Shown here: positions 21,821 to 32,579 of the stretch, one piece after another | How positions within the stretch are numbered: position 1 is the first letter of the stretch | Layout of the letters: the number at the start of each line of letters is the position of its first letter | NCBI GenBank assembly: GCA_014529385.2 | Contig: CM043946.1 | Span: forward strand, 35,107,558 to 35,171,557 | Reading direction: 5' to 3' | DNA: 64,000 bases | DNA from: Adiantum capillus-veneris | Lineage: Eukaryota > Streptophyta > Polypodiopsida > Polypodiales > Pteridaceae | The notes under the pieces: generated by a model | Seen by the model: the letters and a program-made list of their open reading frames with translations, nothing else | Told to the model about the DNA's origin: nothing | Database searches by the model: none | Translations under genes and position numbers: made by a program

Positions 21821-24058
21821 ATGGCAACCGCAAAATCACCTACAAAGAAGAAGAGGATGACTATAAAAGACTACTTAAAAGAAGTGGAGCCATTTGTGAT
21901 CCCAGAAGAAACCTTGAAGCCCACTAGCACATGGATTCAGGATGATCTGCTAGAGTCCAATGATTTGAAAATCTACCAAGGGGTATTCAAAGATCCTGAA
22001 GGAAATGTAGTTGAGCTACCTATGATACAACGGGAGCTCAATGAATTTGTCAGGAGCAAGATGGGGGATTACCTGGAGAAGCTGGTACATCTCCCCCTAT
22101 ACGTATTTGTGATTGACTGGTCAATAGCATAACATAATGAGCAAGTGGGAGGGAAGCCCCCTCTTTTATAATATCCACTTAGGGTTTCCAAATGTGGACT
22201 CATTGTGGACCCTTGTATCTAGCTAGATTACTGCTACACAACACCTTAGCCTACAAGATACATCGGAGGCACATATCATCAATTCTTTATCCATAACATA
22301 AGCCATTTGAAGATAAATACAAGGCTTATGATGTAAGATTGGATTGTGGTTGCATGCTCTTAAGATTTGGAAGCACCATTTACCGAGTGATGATTTATAA
22401 TTAAAACATATCAGCAAAGCATCAAATATTTGCTCTCCCAACCTCTTACTTCCAATAGGCATATCAAGTGAGTTGTCTTCATTCAAAGCTTCGAGCCTAC
22501 TATACACCACCAACTTGGAATTGAGGATTTAGTGGTCAATGCTTAGAGTACCTTGAGGAATGCCAAGGAAAAGGCTGAGATAGAGCATGAGGCAAGCCAG
22601 GATGAGGTAATAGAGTTAAAAAGATCAGATTAAAGTAAAAGATTATACCATCCAAAGGCTAAGAGAATCTCCGGCCAGAGTCCGAGCTACTAGCTCGACT
22701 GACACAACTTCAGAAAGTGAACTGTATGAAGAACAAATGAAGGAACTCCAAAAGGAGTTAACACTGGAGAAGAGGCAAAGACTAATGCTGACTGAGGGAT
22801 CTCTTGTAATGCAAAACTGCTTGGAAGAAGAGAACCAAGCCATGCAAAATGAGCTAGAAGCCGTGAAGAAGAAGATGGATGAAGAGTTTCAGAGATGGCA
22901 AACAGAAAATGAAGACATCAAGAGAAAGCTTGAGGAGGCGGAGAAAATCAATGCAATCTGAACGACCTCCTAGTAAACATGGGAGATCAAGCAGAAGAAG
23001 CAAAGAGGGCATTTTAACAGCAGATAGATGAGCTGAAAGGCCAACAACAAACTGAAGAGCAACAGTTTAGCACCCGGCCAGTAGCCATGGAGGGTATTGA
23101 CATAGAAAATACGTCAGATCCAGTGGACACCACCATGCAAGAGGACATCCTAGTAGGACCCTCACAAGAGTCCCAGGATCTGACACAAGAAGAAGAAGAA
23201 AAGCTGTAGAAGGCCATAGAAGCGGCAATAAAAGACACAACCAGAGAAGCATTGGAGTGGGAGCAGAGGGTGTTTAAATCGATGACCATTCAGAAGATAG
23301 ATGCCAGTATCCTTCGGTGTGAATGGCTACAACCTTCTCTCCCATATCCTCTGCTCAAGTATGAAGCTGCTACGATCAACAAACGGATAAAAGAGGAGCT
23401 AAGAGTGCCATTGTACAAAGCAGATATCTCCAAACTTGAAGGAGTCAAGCTGATAGTGGATTCTCAACCTAGGTGGAGAAAGGCATGGCTCACAAAATAT
23501 CCGCAATATCTAATTCATCTGGTAGAGGCGTCCAAAAGAATCTGAGACAACCTCAGTTTTTGTCCTCTACCAAGGATGAGGACATGGAAAGCCCAAGAGC
23601 TGTTGCAGAGAATCCAACCCACTTGGCTAAATTACTCGAAGCTGCCAGGCTTGAAGGCAGGCGAGAGAATGAGTGAGCAATACATGGTGAAAACCCTAAC
23701 GGGCGCCATCAAATTGTTCACTGGCTCGCCTGACCTATCTTGCATCATGTTGAGAAAAATATGTAAAACCCTTTTGGCGGTCTTCGAAACATTCAAACCT
23801 GGACAGGCGACACAAAGCATCTTTTTCTTCCAAGATACATACAGATGTGCCTACGATCTGTCTGCTCAGCCTTCTCACGAGGTGATACATGCACTATATC
23901 AGAGAATTATGTTTTTGCCTTCTTATCACCTCCAGGCCTTCGAAGAAGCCTTCTACACCGGCTTCTTCACCATCAACACAGATATATTCGGCCTGACGTT
24001 ACTTGCCCAACATGCACGATATGAGTCCCTTCTAAAGATGCACGAAAGCCTCCATTAA
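21821..24058 (+). pseudogene. decayed coiled-coil reading frame of an unclassified element (element B)
   Basis: Segments in order: 21,821-22,132 (103 residues from ATG, MATAKSPTKKKRMTIKDYL, Lys-rich start); an unrelated-looking gap to about 22,513; a long charged coiled coil (about 22,514-22,961, with QMKELQKELTLEKRQRL and QNELEAVKKKMDEEF); an acidic Gln/Glu-rich stretch (23,014-23,210); and a hydrophobic, cysteine-containing C-terminal part (about 23,240-24,058, with LRCEWLQPSLPYPLL and LSCIMLRKICKTLLAVF). Stops and frame changes near 22,960, 23,020, 23,208 and 23,543 break it. No reverse transcriptase, protease or integrase is present. Its place just before a polypurine tract and LTR-like end suggests a structural protein of a non-autonomous LTR element; the family is not recognised. 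Confidence 0.45.
22133..22513. other. non-homologous gap within element B frame
   Basis: The coiled-coil frame is interrupted here by DNA with no + strand coding character. It may be an insertion or strongly decayed sequence. Nothing in it was recognised. Confidence 0.35.
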
Positions 24059-24098
24059 AGAAGCAACTCAACTGCCATGTCGGGGACGACATGAACTA

Positions 24099-24109
24099 GG
24101 AGGGGAGAG
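24099..24109 (+). other. polypurine tract of element B
   Basis: GGAGGGGAGAG lies directly before TGTTAGCGGCTGG, the arrangement expected at the junction of internal region and 3' LTR. Confidence 0.5.
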
Positions 24110-24389
24110 TGTTAGCGGCTGGACACACCCTACAGAGAATGATTGCTTGACGGAATATTATTTTTTGTAATTATTCTTTAATTGAGAAAAAACGACATTT
24201 CACCTTTGTAAATAGTGGGGCTTGCATAAGCTTCCAGATTGTATCCCATTTTTGACATTTAGATTGAGTAGATGGTTAAATTGGAACATTAGGGTTTGAG
24301 ATTGTAAGGTATTTATACCACTTTTGACCTTAATGAAAAAAACCCTTGTCATTTTTAAAAAATTATGTATGTGTGAGTGAGCGTACTGT

Positions 24390-24446
<57 letters not shown>

Positions 24447-25080
24447 ATCTTGATGCTACTCGCGCACCGGTGGTCGGAATTGAGTGCGGAGAAGTGCAAT
24501 GTGTTGCCCCCGACGAGAGCTACACGCCAATACCTACATTGCGGGTGTATGGTCCAGTTTTGCAAACTTAACCCACGAGCTTCATCTGGTAATTTGGTGA
24601 GCATACGTTATTCGTTTTCGCATTTCAACATATCCACGCGTTCGCATTGAGTAGAGCTACACATTAGGCACTTTAGTTTTTGGAAACGATGACCTGCAAA
24701 TTTCGACCAGACATCCTACGCGATTTTGCACCGGGTGTTTAGGGTTGGGATTTTCGTTCATGGACCTTAGGGAGCGTGACCTATTGGTGTTAATAGGGTC
24801 TCCTTCAAGTTCTATGGCGTTTCGAGAACATTTGATGGGTATTTGGCTCTTGAAAGCGTTGTAGGAAATCTCCTCTTATGCACTCCTGAAGGCTGTAGCT
24901 TAGACATTGGGTAGAGACCTCTGTAGGAAGTAGTCAAAAGTTGGTCGAGTGTAGGTTGACACCCTATGCTTGCTTCCACGCGCCTGCGGGTAGAGCTTCG
25001 TCCTTAGTTGAAAAATCTTGTTGAGTGAGTTCTCGATGTGCTGACGTCCGTCGTGGCGTACCCGCCAACAATGACACGTG
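24110..25080 (+). repeat. candidate 3' LTR of element B
   Basis: It begins TGTTAGCGG right after the polypurine tract and contains GTATTTATACC (TATA-like, near 24,310), a (GA)n array (24,394-24,442) and GC-rich downstream DNA. The end is set arbitrarily near 25,080, and no 5' partner was found. A half-copy of the palindrome (GACATCCTACGCG) at about 24,710 links it with the 20.8-21.7 kb repeats. Confidence 0.4.
24394..24442 (+). repeat. (GA)n microsatellite
   Basis: About 24 GA units in the candidate LTR, just downstream of its TATA-like motif. Confidence 0.9.
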
Positions 25081-26140
25081 TCAAAACAAGCACATAAATA
25101 AAGATGGGTTCACAGATAAGGGAAAACTGATGTTTCCCTCAGTAGTAGATATCCCTCAACATAAATCAGAGACCTCTGGTCTCTTAGTCAAAGGTCTTTT
25201 AGTTTATTGTTTTCTCATATCATGAATGTATGTGTGTGCATCTAGGGACTCCTGGGTAAGTATATTTGCATGTGGCATGTTACAATCATGTCTATCTTTT
25301 GTAGGTAAGAAACAAAGCAAGGAAGTGCAAAAACCCTAACCCTAGTAGACCCCTTGCACAAGCACTGCAAGTGTAGAAGGAATCTATGCAAGTAGGAGAC
25401 ACTTTTAACAGCATAAAAGCATGCGTAGGCATTTCTAGCAGTAAAAAGGCATGCGCAGGCCCCTTAGATTTAGCAGAATTCCACGTAGGAAGATAAAAAG
25501 AATAACCAAGTGACTTTCTATTGGTGACCCCAAAATTGCTAGCCTCTTGAAAACTTGTCCATTTTCAGTGTCAACTGGCCCAACCAAACCTTGGTTGTCC
25601 GACCTTGACTTACTCTGGACATACCCGTAAGTTTCACACTGGCCATGCAACTCCTTGGCGTTTAGATTTCTAGAGGGGTACTTCCAAAAAGTTTTTTAAA
25701 AAAAGATACTAGGAAGGAAACTAACAAAAAGAGAGTTATCCGTCACAAGCTCGTGACATACCCCCCTTTTGAAATCGCAAACGTCCTTGTTTGCATGATT
25801 GTCATACATGCTTACGGCTAACTGGGTGTACTCAACACCTTGTCAACGCATGTACGACATGTTGCTAAACTGCCTATTTATGGCTAGCACAAGCACATGA
25901 ATAAAGATGGGTTCTCTAAACAAGAGAGATGGTTCTCTCAGTGCATGTTTGCCTTTGCATATCTCTTTTCTGTGTTTGTATACATCTAGGGATGCTTGGG
26001 AAAGTGTAGCTGTATGAGCATGTTAAACAGTGTCTTATATTTTTGCAAGATAAGACAACAACAAGAAAGTGATCAGATTAACAGTTAAGGTCAACTGTTT
26101 AGAAGTCAGAGGGATGTTGCAAAACCCTAACCCTAACAAG
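25067..26140. repeat. diverged direct repeat, copies about 820 bp apart
   Basis: Copy 1 (about 25,067-25,345) and copy 2 (about 25,885-26,140) share an ordered series: AATAAAGATGGGTTC, CATCTAGGGA(C/T)(T/G)C, and AAAACCCTAACCCTA near the end. They could be the two diverged ends of an old element or a large tandem duplication. Between them is CGTCACAAGCTCGTGACATA (25,741-25,760), partly palindromic, then a C-run. Confidence 0.5.
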
Positions 26141-26512
26141 TCCTAACTCTAACCCTAAGTTCCCAACAACTCAATCTAACCTGACATGGGTCAAGCCCTA
26201 AACCCACTTGGGCTTAGACTACCTGCGCAAGCAGTACTTGAAAAGAAGGTCAACGCAAGGAGTCCAGTCAACAACAGAAAGAAATGCAGGACCCTCAAAC
26301 ACAGGAAAAAGAATACATGCGCATGAACTTTTAGATCCAGGGGTGGTAGACTTACATTTCTGGACATGCACCCTTGATTTATTTTATTTTATTTTGTGTG
26401 TGTGTGTGTGTGTAGATAATGCATATTCATATCAATCCTATGATGCACACATATGTGTAGTTCTATGAGTGCACAAATATATGTATGTATATATGTACAC
26501 ACACACGCACGC

Positions 26513-26550
<38 letters not shown>

Positions 26551-26789
26551 GAGTGTGCACATACAAGTGGGTGTGCATACTCGTGTACATGCTTATGGAT
26601 GAAGAGACAAAGACAAAGGGGGGGAGGGAAAGATAGATAGAACCTACAAACGCCCTCAAAGACCAAATATGGGTTATATGGGACCAAGAAAAACATTACA
26701 AAAGCATCTCCTTATCATTCAAAAGGGTTTGGTTTATACAACTCGATTGGGACATTAAAGCCCATTATAAAATCAAGACTTGTGAATAC
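26141..26789. repeat. non-coding with (TG)n and (CA)n microsatellites
   Basis: (TG)n at about 26,395-26,414 and (CA)n with CG interruptions at about 26,500-26,547. No gene is supported. Confidence 0.8.
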
Positions 26790-28069
26790 TTCAATCTAAG
26801 ATAGAAGCAACCTTATGAAGACAACAAAAAAAGATACTAAAAAACCTCTCTATCCAGGGGAGGGGGGTTGGGTTGGGTTGGGTGACCAAAAATCTTGGAT
26901 GTCAGATTTTCCATTGTGTAGAATTTCCCATTTGCAAAATTTGCTTGAGATAGACCTTTTATTATTGTATCATTCCCATTCATAGATGGGTTTGTGTGTT
27001 TATCTGGTCCAATAGATAGGTAATCTGGAACAATAGATGGGTAAGTGAACTAGTTTAAAATAATTTTAAAAACTAGAGTGAAGGGTGTTCACATAGAAAT
27101 TCTCAAATAGTTTATTAGGTCTTTCTTTTCACAACTAAACCTAGAGGCTAGGTTTAGTGTAATCTCACTATCTCATTTTGAAATATACCTTTCAAAAGAC
27201 AAATAAGAGGTAAGAAAACCATTGAATTTTTTGCGGTTTAAAAAAAACCTTCAAATTTTCCTTTTTCACCTTTTGAATGGTTATGGGAAGGTCTTCAAAT
27301 TTTTGGGATGTTTTTTTAAAGCACTAATTGTGAAATGGTATTATCATTATTTTACATCCTAGTGGAATATAGATTACACATATGCTCTACATTTTTGATA
27401 AAAATGTAATACTTTATTGTAAAGGAACTTACAACTTGAGATAATTTCTCAATGCTTTTGACGTAAAACTTCTGACGATTAGAGAGGGTTTAGAGTAGGG
27501 ATATCATGCTATATAGGTAAACTCCAAGTTTCAAAATATGATGTATTAATTTCTATTTTGGAAAGATAACTAAACTATTATGACATGAAATTAAAAATTA
27601 TTTGAAAACAAAATGGGAAAAGAACATATAGAAGTTTATGTTTCAAAAGGACATAAATACAAGATTGGTTTAACAAAAGATTTGGGAAAATAACTATTTA
27701 GAAATGTGACAAAAAATCCATGAAGCAAAGTCAAGATGAGGACGTGTGAAAATGCTAACCAAAAGTCTCTCCATAAGTCAAAATAGTAGGCAAAGCAAAG
27801 TAAAACAAGTGCAATAGAAGCACCACATGCAATCAAAATAGAAGTAAAAAAATAGCCCATGTAAATCCAAATTGCAATGAGGTAGGCTATGATTAAAGTT
27901 GTTCCCATGAATATAATGCACAACCACGAGAAAAAAAGAATGAGAGCATGCATGTCATAACTGGAGGTAACTGTGAGAACTATAACAAGAATCACAAAAA
28001 TATTAACCAAAAATGCAAGTGAGAGGGAAACTACAAAGACTTTGCAAGGTGGGCTTTTGCCAAGGCTAG

Positions 28070-28275
28070 CACAAGAAGATTTAGAAATTTTCTCGTGTAA
28101 GAAAATGGAGTCTTTTCCAGTGTTTTCCATACAATGCATAACATCATGAGCTTTTGCTCGGGAGGCACCACATACCTAGCTAGGTATGCGGTGCCTCCCT
28201 CATAGAAGCTCATGATGTTGAGGTAAGTCACAATGTGTGAATTATTGTGAGAATTTGTCCAAAACTTCTTGTGTA
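28070..28275. mobile_element. 206-bp foldback/MITE-like insertion in the PGG exon copy
   Basis: Absent from the partner exon, which reads straight through GGCTAGTGTGAAG. It is flanked by TAG on both sides (28,067-28,069 and 28,276-28,278), a possible 3-bp target duplication. Ends are CACAAGAAGATTT and AAAACTTCTTGTG plus TA, a 13-bp imperfect inverted repeat. Its centre is a large palindrome (28,141-28,218). Structure fits a small non-autonomous DNA transposon, but a deletion from the partner by TAG microhomology would look the same. Confidence 0.6.
28141..28218. repeat. 78-bp two-armed hairpin
   Basis: Outer arms ACATCATGAGCTT (28,141-28,153) and AAGCTCATGATGT (28,206-28,218) are perfect. 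Inner 20-bp arms, 28,160-28,179 and 28,180-28,199, meet at CTAG with one mismatch (GGGAGGCACC...GGTGCCTCCC). The whole can fold into a long stem with one small asymmetric bulge region. Confidence 0.9.
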
Positions 28276-28756
28276 TAGTGTGAAGTCCTTTAATAACCAT
28301 GTCTGTTGAGTCAATTGTTGCATCACTACTATTACCACCTCCTCCCGAAGCCAATGTTTGTGGAACAGTGAATATGGCTGCAAATACTAATGTTAATGCC
28401 AAAGTTGAAATGATTAAGAGAGTGTTAGTAGTCATGTTCCACGCATCTTCATTCATGATTAATGTTTCAACATGTCTTTTCTCCTTGATTACATCCTCTT
28501 CATCTTCATACTCTTCTAAGTTTGAAGCACTCCTTGCGCGAGAGCCTCTCAACAATATGGAAATTCTCCATGGTGTCTTCCACTGATCCTTTATATGACA
28601 AGTATCACACTTGTCTTTTATCAAATCAAGCACTGTTTTTTGGTTATTATCCTTGATATTGATCTTTAGTTGTTTTTCTAAAACAAATTGTCTAACCACC
28701 TGCACCACTAGACATTGAATGTAAGTAAGGTAAGGCTATGAAATTCACTAAATTAG

Positions 28757-28895
28757 TGTGTGTGTGTGTGTGTGTGTGTACACGTGCATGCACGCACACA
28801 CATATCCACATGCAAACAAATATATTATTGAGTGTGTGTACACACACACACACACGCATGTGCATATCTACATGCAAACAAATGTATGTGTGTAT
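28757..28895. repeat. (TG)n and (CA)n microsatellites beside the exon
   Basis: (TG)n at about 28,757-28,779 and (CA)n at about 28,841-28,855, with ACATGCAAACAAAT repeated around them. The partner segment at 43,617-43,735 has shorter versions. Confidence 0.75.
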
Positions 28896-29104
28896 ATTAT
28901 TAAGTATGTGCATGCCTAGGTGCATGTGCATATGTGTATGATTGTACATGCATACATTTTCACATTCCTTAATACTTCACCAATAGAAGTGGCCAACCTC
29001 ACGGTCAAATTAGCTAATGGAGGCCTAGTGAAAGTTTGTGGACTTCTTGGATATATCGGAATAAAAGTACGCAAGCAATAGGTCCAGCCAATTTTGTTTC
29101 AGGT

Positions 29105-29258
29105 GAAAGGGCATGGGAACTGAACATGCTCATCACCACCCAGCCATGCCCTGTATAGGCCCTTGGCCTTCTAAATATAGGGACCCCCTTGACTACATGT
29201 GCGTCCTGGCCCTTGGCCCTGGCCCTTGGCCGTGATTGGTCCTACCATTGTCCTAACA
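29105..29258 (-). repeat. LTR start, minus strand, with polypurine tract
   Basis: On the minus strand AAGGGGGGAG (29,262-29,271) precedes TGTTAGGACAATGGTAGG (start 29,258), the normal polypurine-tract/3'-LTR junction. Before it is GTTTTCGCAGGCGAAAACGC. A TATA-like CCTATATTTAG lies at about 29,178. The LTR is related to the one starting at 8,369. The lower boundary is set where the segmental duplication ends. Confidence 0.45.
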
Positions 29259-29271
29259 TTACTCCCCCCTT

Positions 29272-31839
29272 GGAGAAGCGTTTTCGCCTGCGAAAACACA
29301 AGTGATGATATCTTCATAAGAACACTAATGTTTTCTACTGTAACATCCCTCATGGATCCAACGGTTCAGTTGAGCAGAACCCGGTTCAGTAGGAGGTTCA
29401 ATGAAACCAAGAGTAACATCTTGATTTTCTACATTGTTGTCCATTTGTAACCATTTGATGGTACCGGTTCCTATCCAAACATAGTGTGTAGACTCCATTT
29501 AGAACGCTTATGAGCATGGTAAACGAGTTTATCACAACAAAGATGTACCAAAAGAGTACCTCGTGTCACTTTCCATGAAAGTAACTTACTGACATAACTT
29601 ATCAGCCAATTTTAAGTCCTTGACTTGATCCCAATTTTCATCATCAATAAACAACCCCACCCTAACGAGTGTTCAAGGTTGAGAACCTGCGTTATACATG
29701 AAAGTAACTTACTGACATAACTTATCAGCCAATTTTAAGTCCTTGACTTGATCCCAATTTTCATCATCAATAAACAACCCCACCCTAACGAGTGTTCAAG
29801 GTTGAGAACCTGCGTTATACATGAAGAGACTACCTAGTCGCAACATGCGTTAATTGATAGTAAGTAAACTCCAAAAAGAGCCATAAATTCTTATGAATTT
29901 GATTGCTTGGTGCTAATGTATGCACTTTGCATATCCTTTAGCCCAAGATTACACTTTGTAATCTGTCAATCCCCTTGGATACTGACAGTACTGAGATGTG
30001 TTTCCCCCACGGTTTACAGATAGTCTTCCCAGACGACTGGTAAACGGGAAAGCACAATAGCGTATAACATTGTTGAGGAATCAACAATGTGCAAAATAAC
30101 CATCGTGGTTAACTTAAAAAAATACACAAACACCCAAACAGAGCCATGACCTCTATTGGTGATTAGTAGACTCAAAAGTAATCTCATAGAGATAGTGCAC
30201 ATAGAGTGCAAAATGCTTCATAAGCAACAACCTGAGGAATATGCATGCCATTCCAAATCAGCCTTTGCTAAACACTAGGGCCCACAACACCTAGTGTGCA
30301 TGCATTTAGCAAAAAACAGATCCGAACATGTATTTCCATGGTGATCCTTGCCAATATTTATAGCAAATGTGATGCGCGTAGCACACATTAAAAAGGAATG
30401 TAAATAGTTCTGAAAAGAAACTAAATACTTTCAGTTGCAATCTATTGCAAGCCTTGCTGAAACTTCTGAATCATAAGAGAAGGTGAAACATTGATCACTT
30501 ATAGATACAGACAGTGAAAATTTTTCATTAAGAACTGATAGCCTTGCTATATGTATAAACAACCATCTGTAATGTTGTTTAGCAGTACTTGTACCCTAAC
30601 AAGTCATTCTAAGTATCCGACAATTTCTGGTCTAGAAAACAGACATGACTAGCACCTAGGGACTTTGTCGTGACACATAATTGAAATAATGGCGCCAGTG
30701 TCAGGCCAGAGACTCATATTCTCCACATGTGGAATATGTCTCATGTAAGGATATGGAAAAAAGAACATCCTTCAAGTATAAGATGTACTTGTGTGTGGAG
30801 GTAACTACAAACACTCTGTGACGCAAGTGAGAGGAACCCTCTTTATCATGCTCCACACTGGCTAAACCGAAATCCGTGAGTTCCTAGACCATTTGTATCC
30901 CATGTGACAACATGTGCCAAATCGAACCCTACAAGTAGGTTTGTAATAGCATAAGGCAGAAAGGTAGATTGGACACTTGGCTCAAAATACTTTGTGCCGA
31001 CATGCCCTTGGCATGGCTCTGTAGCATTCAAGCGTACTTATATGTATTGAAAAAAAAACAAGCAAAGCATACAAAAATTGGAAACACCAAATCAATAGAT
31101 GCGTACTTGGAGGTTTGAACGTAATGTTCACTTATCCGTATTCAAATGGAGAGGAGCACGTCTCCTACCTGAAAAAAGAACAACATTGCACTGGGAACCC
31201 TCCCTGAGTGTTGCCTTTGCAATCCAAGCCCTTGGATTAGAATCTATGTAGTCAAACCCCTTGGTAAGACTCTTTGTAGAAACTACTCAACTAGCAGATA
31301 ATGGTAACCAACATAGTCAACCGTGTACCGAATGATTGGAATCAACTTGAAAAGTGTTTTCGTGTGCTACCGCATGGTAGATTGCGGAATTCTTTCCTTG
31401 AAAGTATAATTGGGAGAGATCAACTGTGATCCTACATGACCGTGGGATGACTTAATAAGCACCCGTGGAATTGTACCCCAAAACTGGGATGCCGTAGACA
31501 CTCGTAGTGCTATAGAGAGAGCAAGAAATCCACACGTGAGATGCCTAGCTGGTATCAACAGCCTTGCTGTCTCAATTGTTTGTTGACTCTAGACCCCATG
31601 GTATAGATCAGCTGATGGAAGTGCAAGAGTATCGAGAACTCAACTTAAGCGTTGCACTAGAAACATATAGTGTGAAAATGACACCTGAGACATCCATACT
31701 GACAAGACTCTTACTTGTCCAGTAATGTCGATGTGTACTTCCTTGGGTAGAGCTATTCGATCTTGAAAACAATCACCCAAAGAATGCCAGTAGTTAGGTC
31801 TTATCTTTGGCCTGACAATGGCTCTTAGCCAATGTAGCT
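29272..31839. other. decayed sequence, probably old retroelement internal region
   Basis: Its position behind a minus-strand polypurine tract suggests decayed internal DNA of that LTR element, but no protein domain could be read. A 123-bp tandem duplication lies within. Confidence 0.35.
29574..29819. repeat. tandem duplication, 2 x 123 bp
   Basis: Units 29,574-29,696 and 29,697-29,819 are identical by eye, followed by the first bases of a third copy (CATGA). Confidence 0.92.
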
Positions 31840-32579
31840 CATAGACTTGACGGCTGCCTGCGCTCGTGTCGAGGGCGAATCGCTCGCCAAGGCATTGATG
31901 ATGTTTGTGCGGATTTGGCCACTTGCGGACAGAGCTGTGGTTCGTGGACTCCTGCTCCTTGTGGTGTTGATGGTTGGCCTTTGGCACTCTGCATCTTGGT
32001 CGAAATGTGTGTGGTGGCAGGTTCAGATTGTGTTAGGTTTGTGGCTTAGGTGGATGGACATCTATGATGCTCGTGTGGTGGCTCGGGATGGTGTAATCGA
32101 TCCTTGGACTGTGTGGCTGATCAGATATGGGAGTTTTGGTTGTGGGCCCTGATCCAGTGGGCTGGGGAGTATTGCATCTTTTTTGGGTATGTTGTTCTGG
32201 CGGTCGGGGTCATGTTGTCTTCCGGTGACAGCGGGAGTTTCATGGTGGCAACCCCTACCGACCTTTGGTGATGGAGGCTTGGACTCCGCCCTTCTAGGCC
32301 GTAAACTCTTTTCTTCGTCCTTTGCTTGATAGTCAGTCTGTTTGTGGTACGATGGGGTGGCTCCCCTTGTTAGCCGATGTACTTCGGTAGTCAATCTTGT
32401 TATGTTGCGATAGGGTGGCTCCCCTTGCTAGCCGATGTACCTTGAGTTTTAGGTTTGGCCTCTATCGGTTGGTGGCGTGGCTCAGGTTGAGCAGGTCAGA
32501 TGATGTATTTGTTTTGGTTTTTTTTAATCTAATCTTTCCACCCACCTATTGTGGGTTTTGCCAAAAAAAAAAAAAAAAA
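31840..32579 (+). mobile_element. 3' end of a LINE with poly(A)
   Basis: The segment ends ATTGTGGGTTTTGCC followed by 17 A (32,563-32,579), a typical plant LINE 3' terminus and similar to AATTGTGAGTTTTGC at the end of the LINE at 60 kb. No coding domain is readable. The 5' boundary is approximate. Confidence 0.55.
32356..32471 (+). repeat. tandem repeat, period 58 bp
   Basis: GGTGGCTCCCCTTG(T/C)TAGCC occurs at 32,356 and 32,414 with related flanks, in the LINE 3' region. Confidence 0.75.

Larger units (their letters stand above)
27636..28699 (-). pseudogene. broken duplicate of ankyrin/PGG last exon
   Basis: Close to the exon at 42,705-43,559, roughly a dozen amino-acid changes over the shared part. 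It starts after a CAG acceptor at 28,700-28,701 (VVRQFVLEKQLKINIKD) and includes the PGG-type first membrane segment (NTLLIISTLALTLVFAAIF). At residues corresponding to IKGLHT a 206-bp insertion shifts the frame: the upstream frame reads into it and stops at about 28,031, while the downstream part (SLGKSPP..., further membrane segments, ending LYLCPFET) is in another frame. It cannot encode the full PGG domain. It could be the older position of the exon, since it lies outside the split LINE. Confidence 0.85.
26790..29104 (-). repeat. segmental duplication copy 1 (partner 42,363-43,954)
   Basis: Starting at AGATAGAAGCAACCTT(A/C)TGAAGAC, the two segments align through the PGG exon, the (TG)n tract and on to GTCCAGC(C/T)AATTTTGTTT(C/T)AGGTG, after which they diverge. 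Copy 1 is longer. It has about 400 bp (about 27,000-27,430) missing from copy 2 and a 206-bp insertion in the exon. Because intron-side DNA beyond the exon is shared, the duplication was of genomic DNA, not of a spliced mRNA. Confidence 0.88.

Noticed and set aside
22223-22513. 96-codon minus-strand frame inside element B
   Set aside because: Looks protein-like in composition, but no family was recognised and it sits in a gap of a decayed element; not enough to call.
25320-26160. CCCTAA-like units as an interstitial telomere
   Set aside because: Only two or three imperfect units at each place; too few to support telomeric origin.
31640-32394. Frames of 100-115 codons around the LINE tail
   Set aside because: No domain, overlapping on opposite strands, and within a LINE 3' region.
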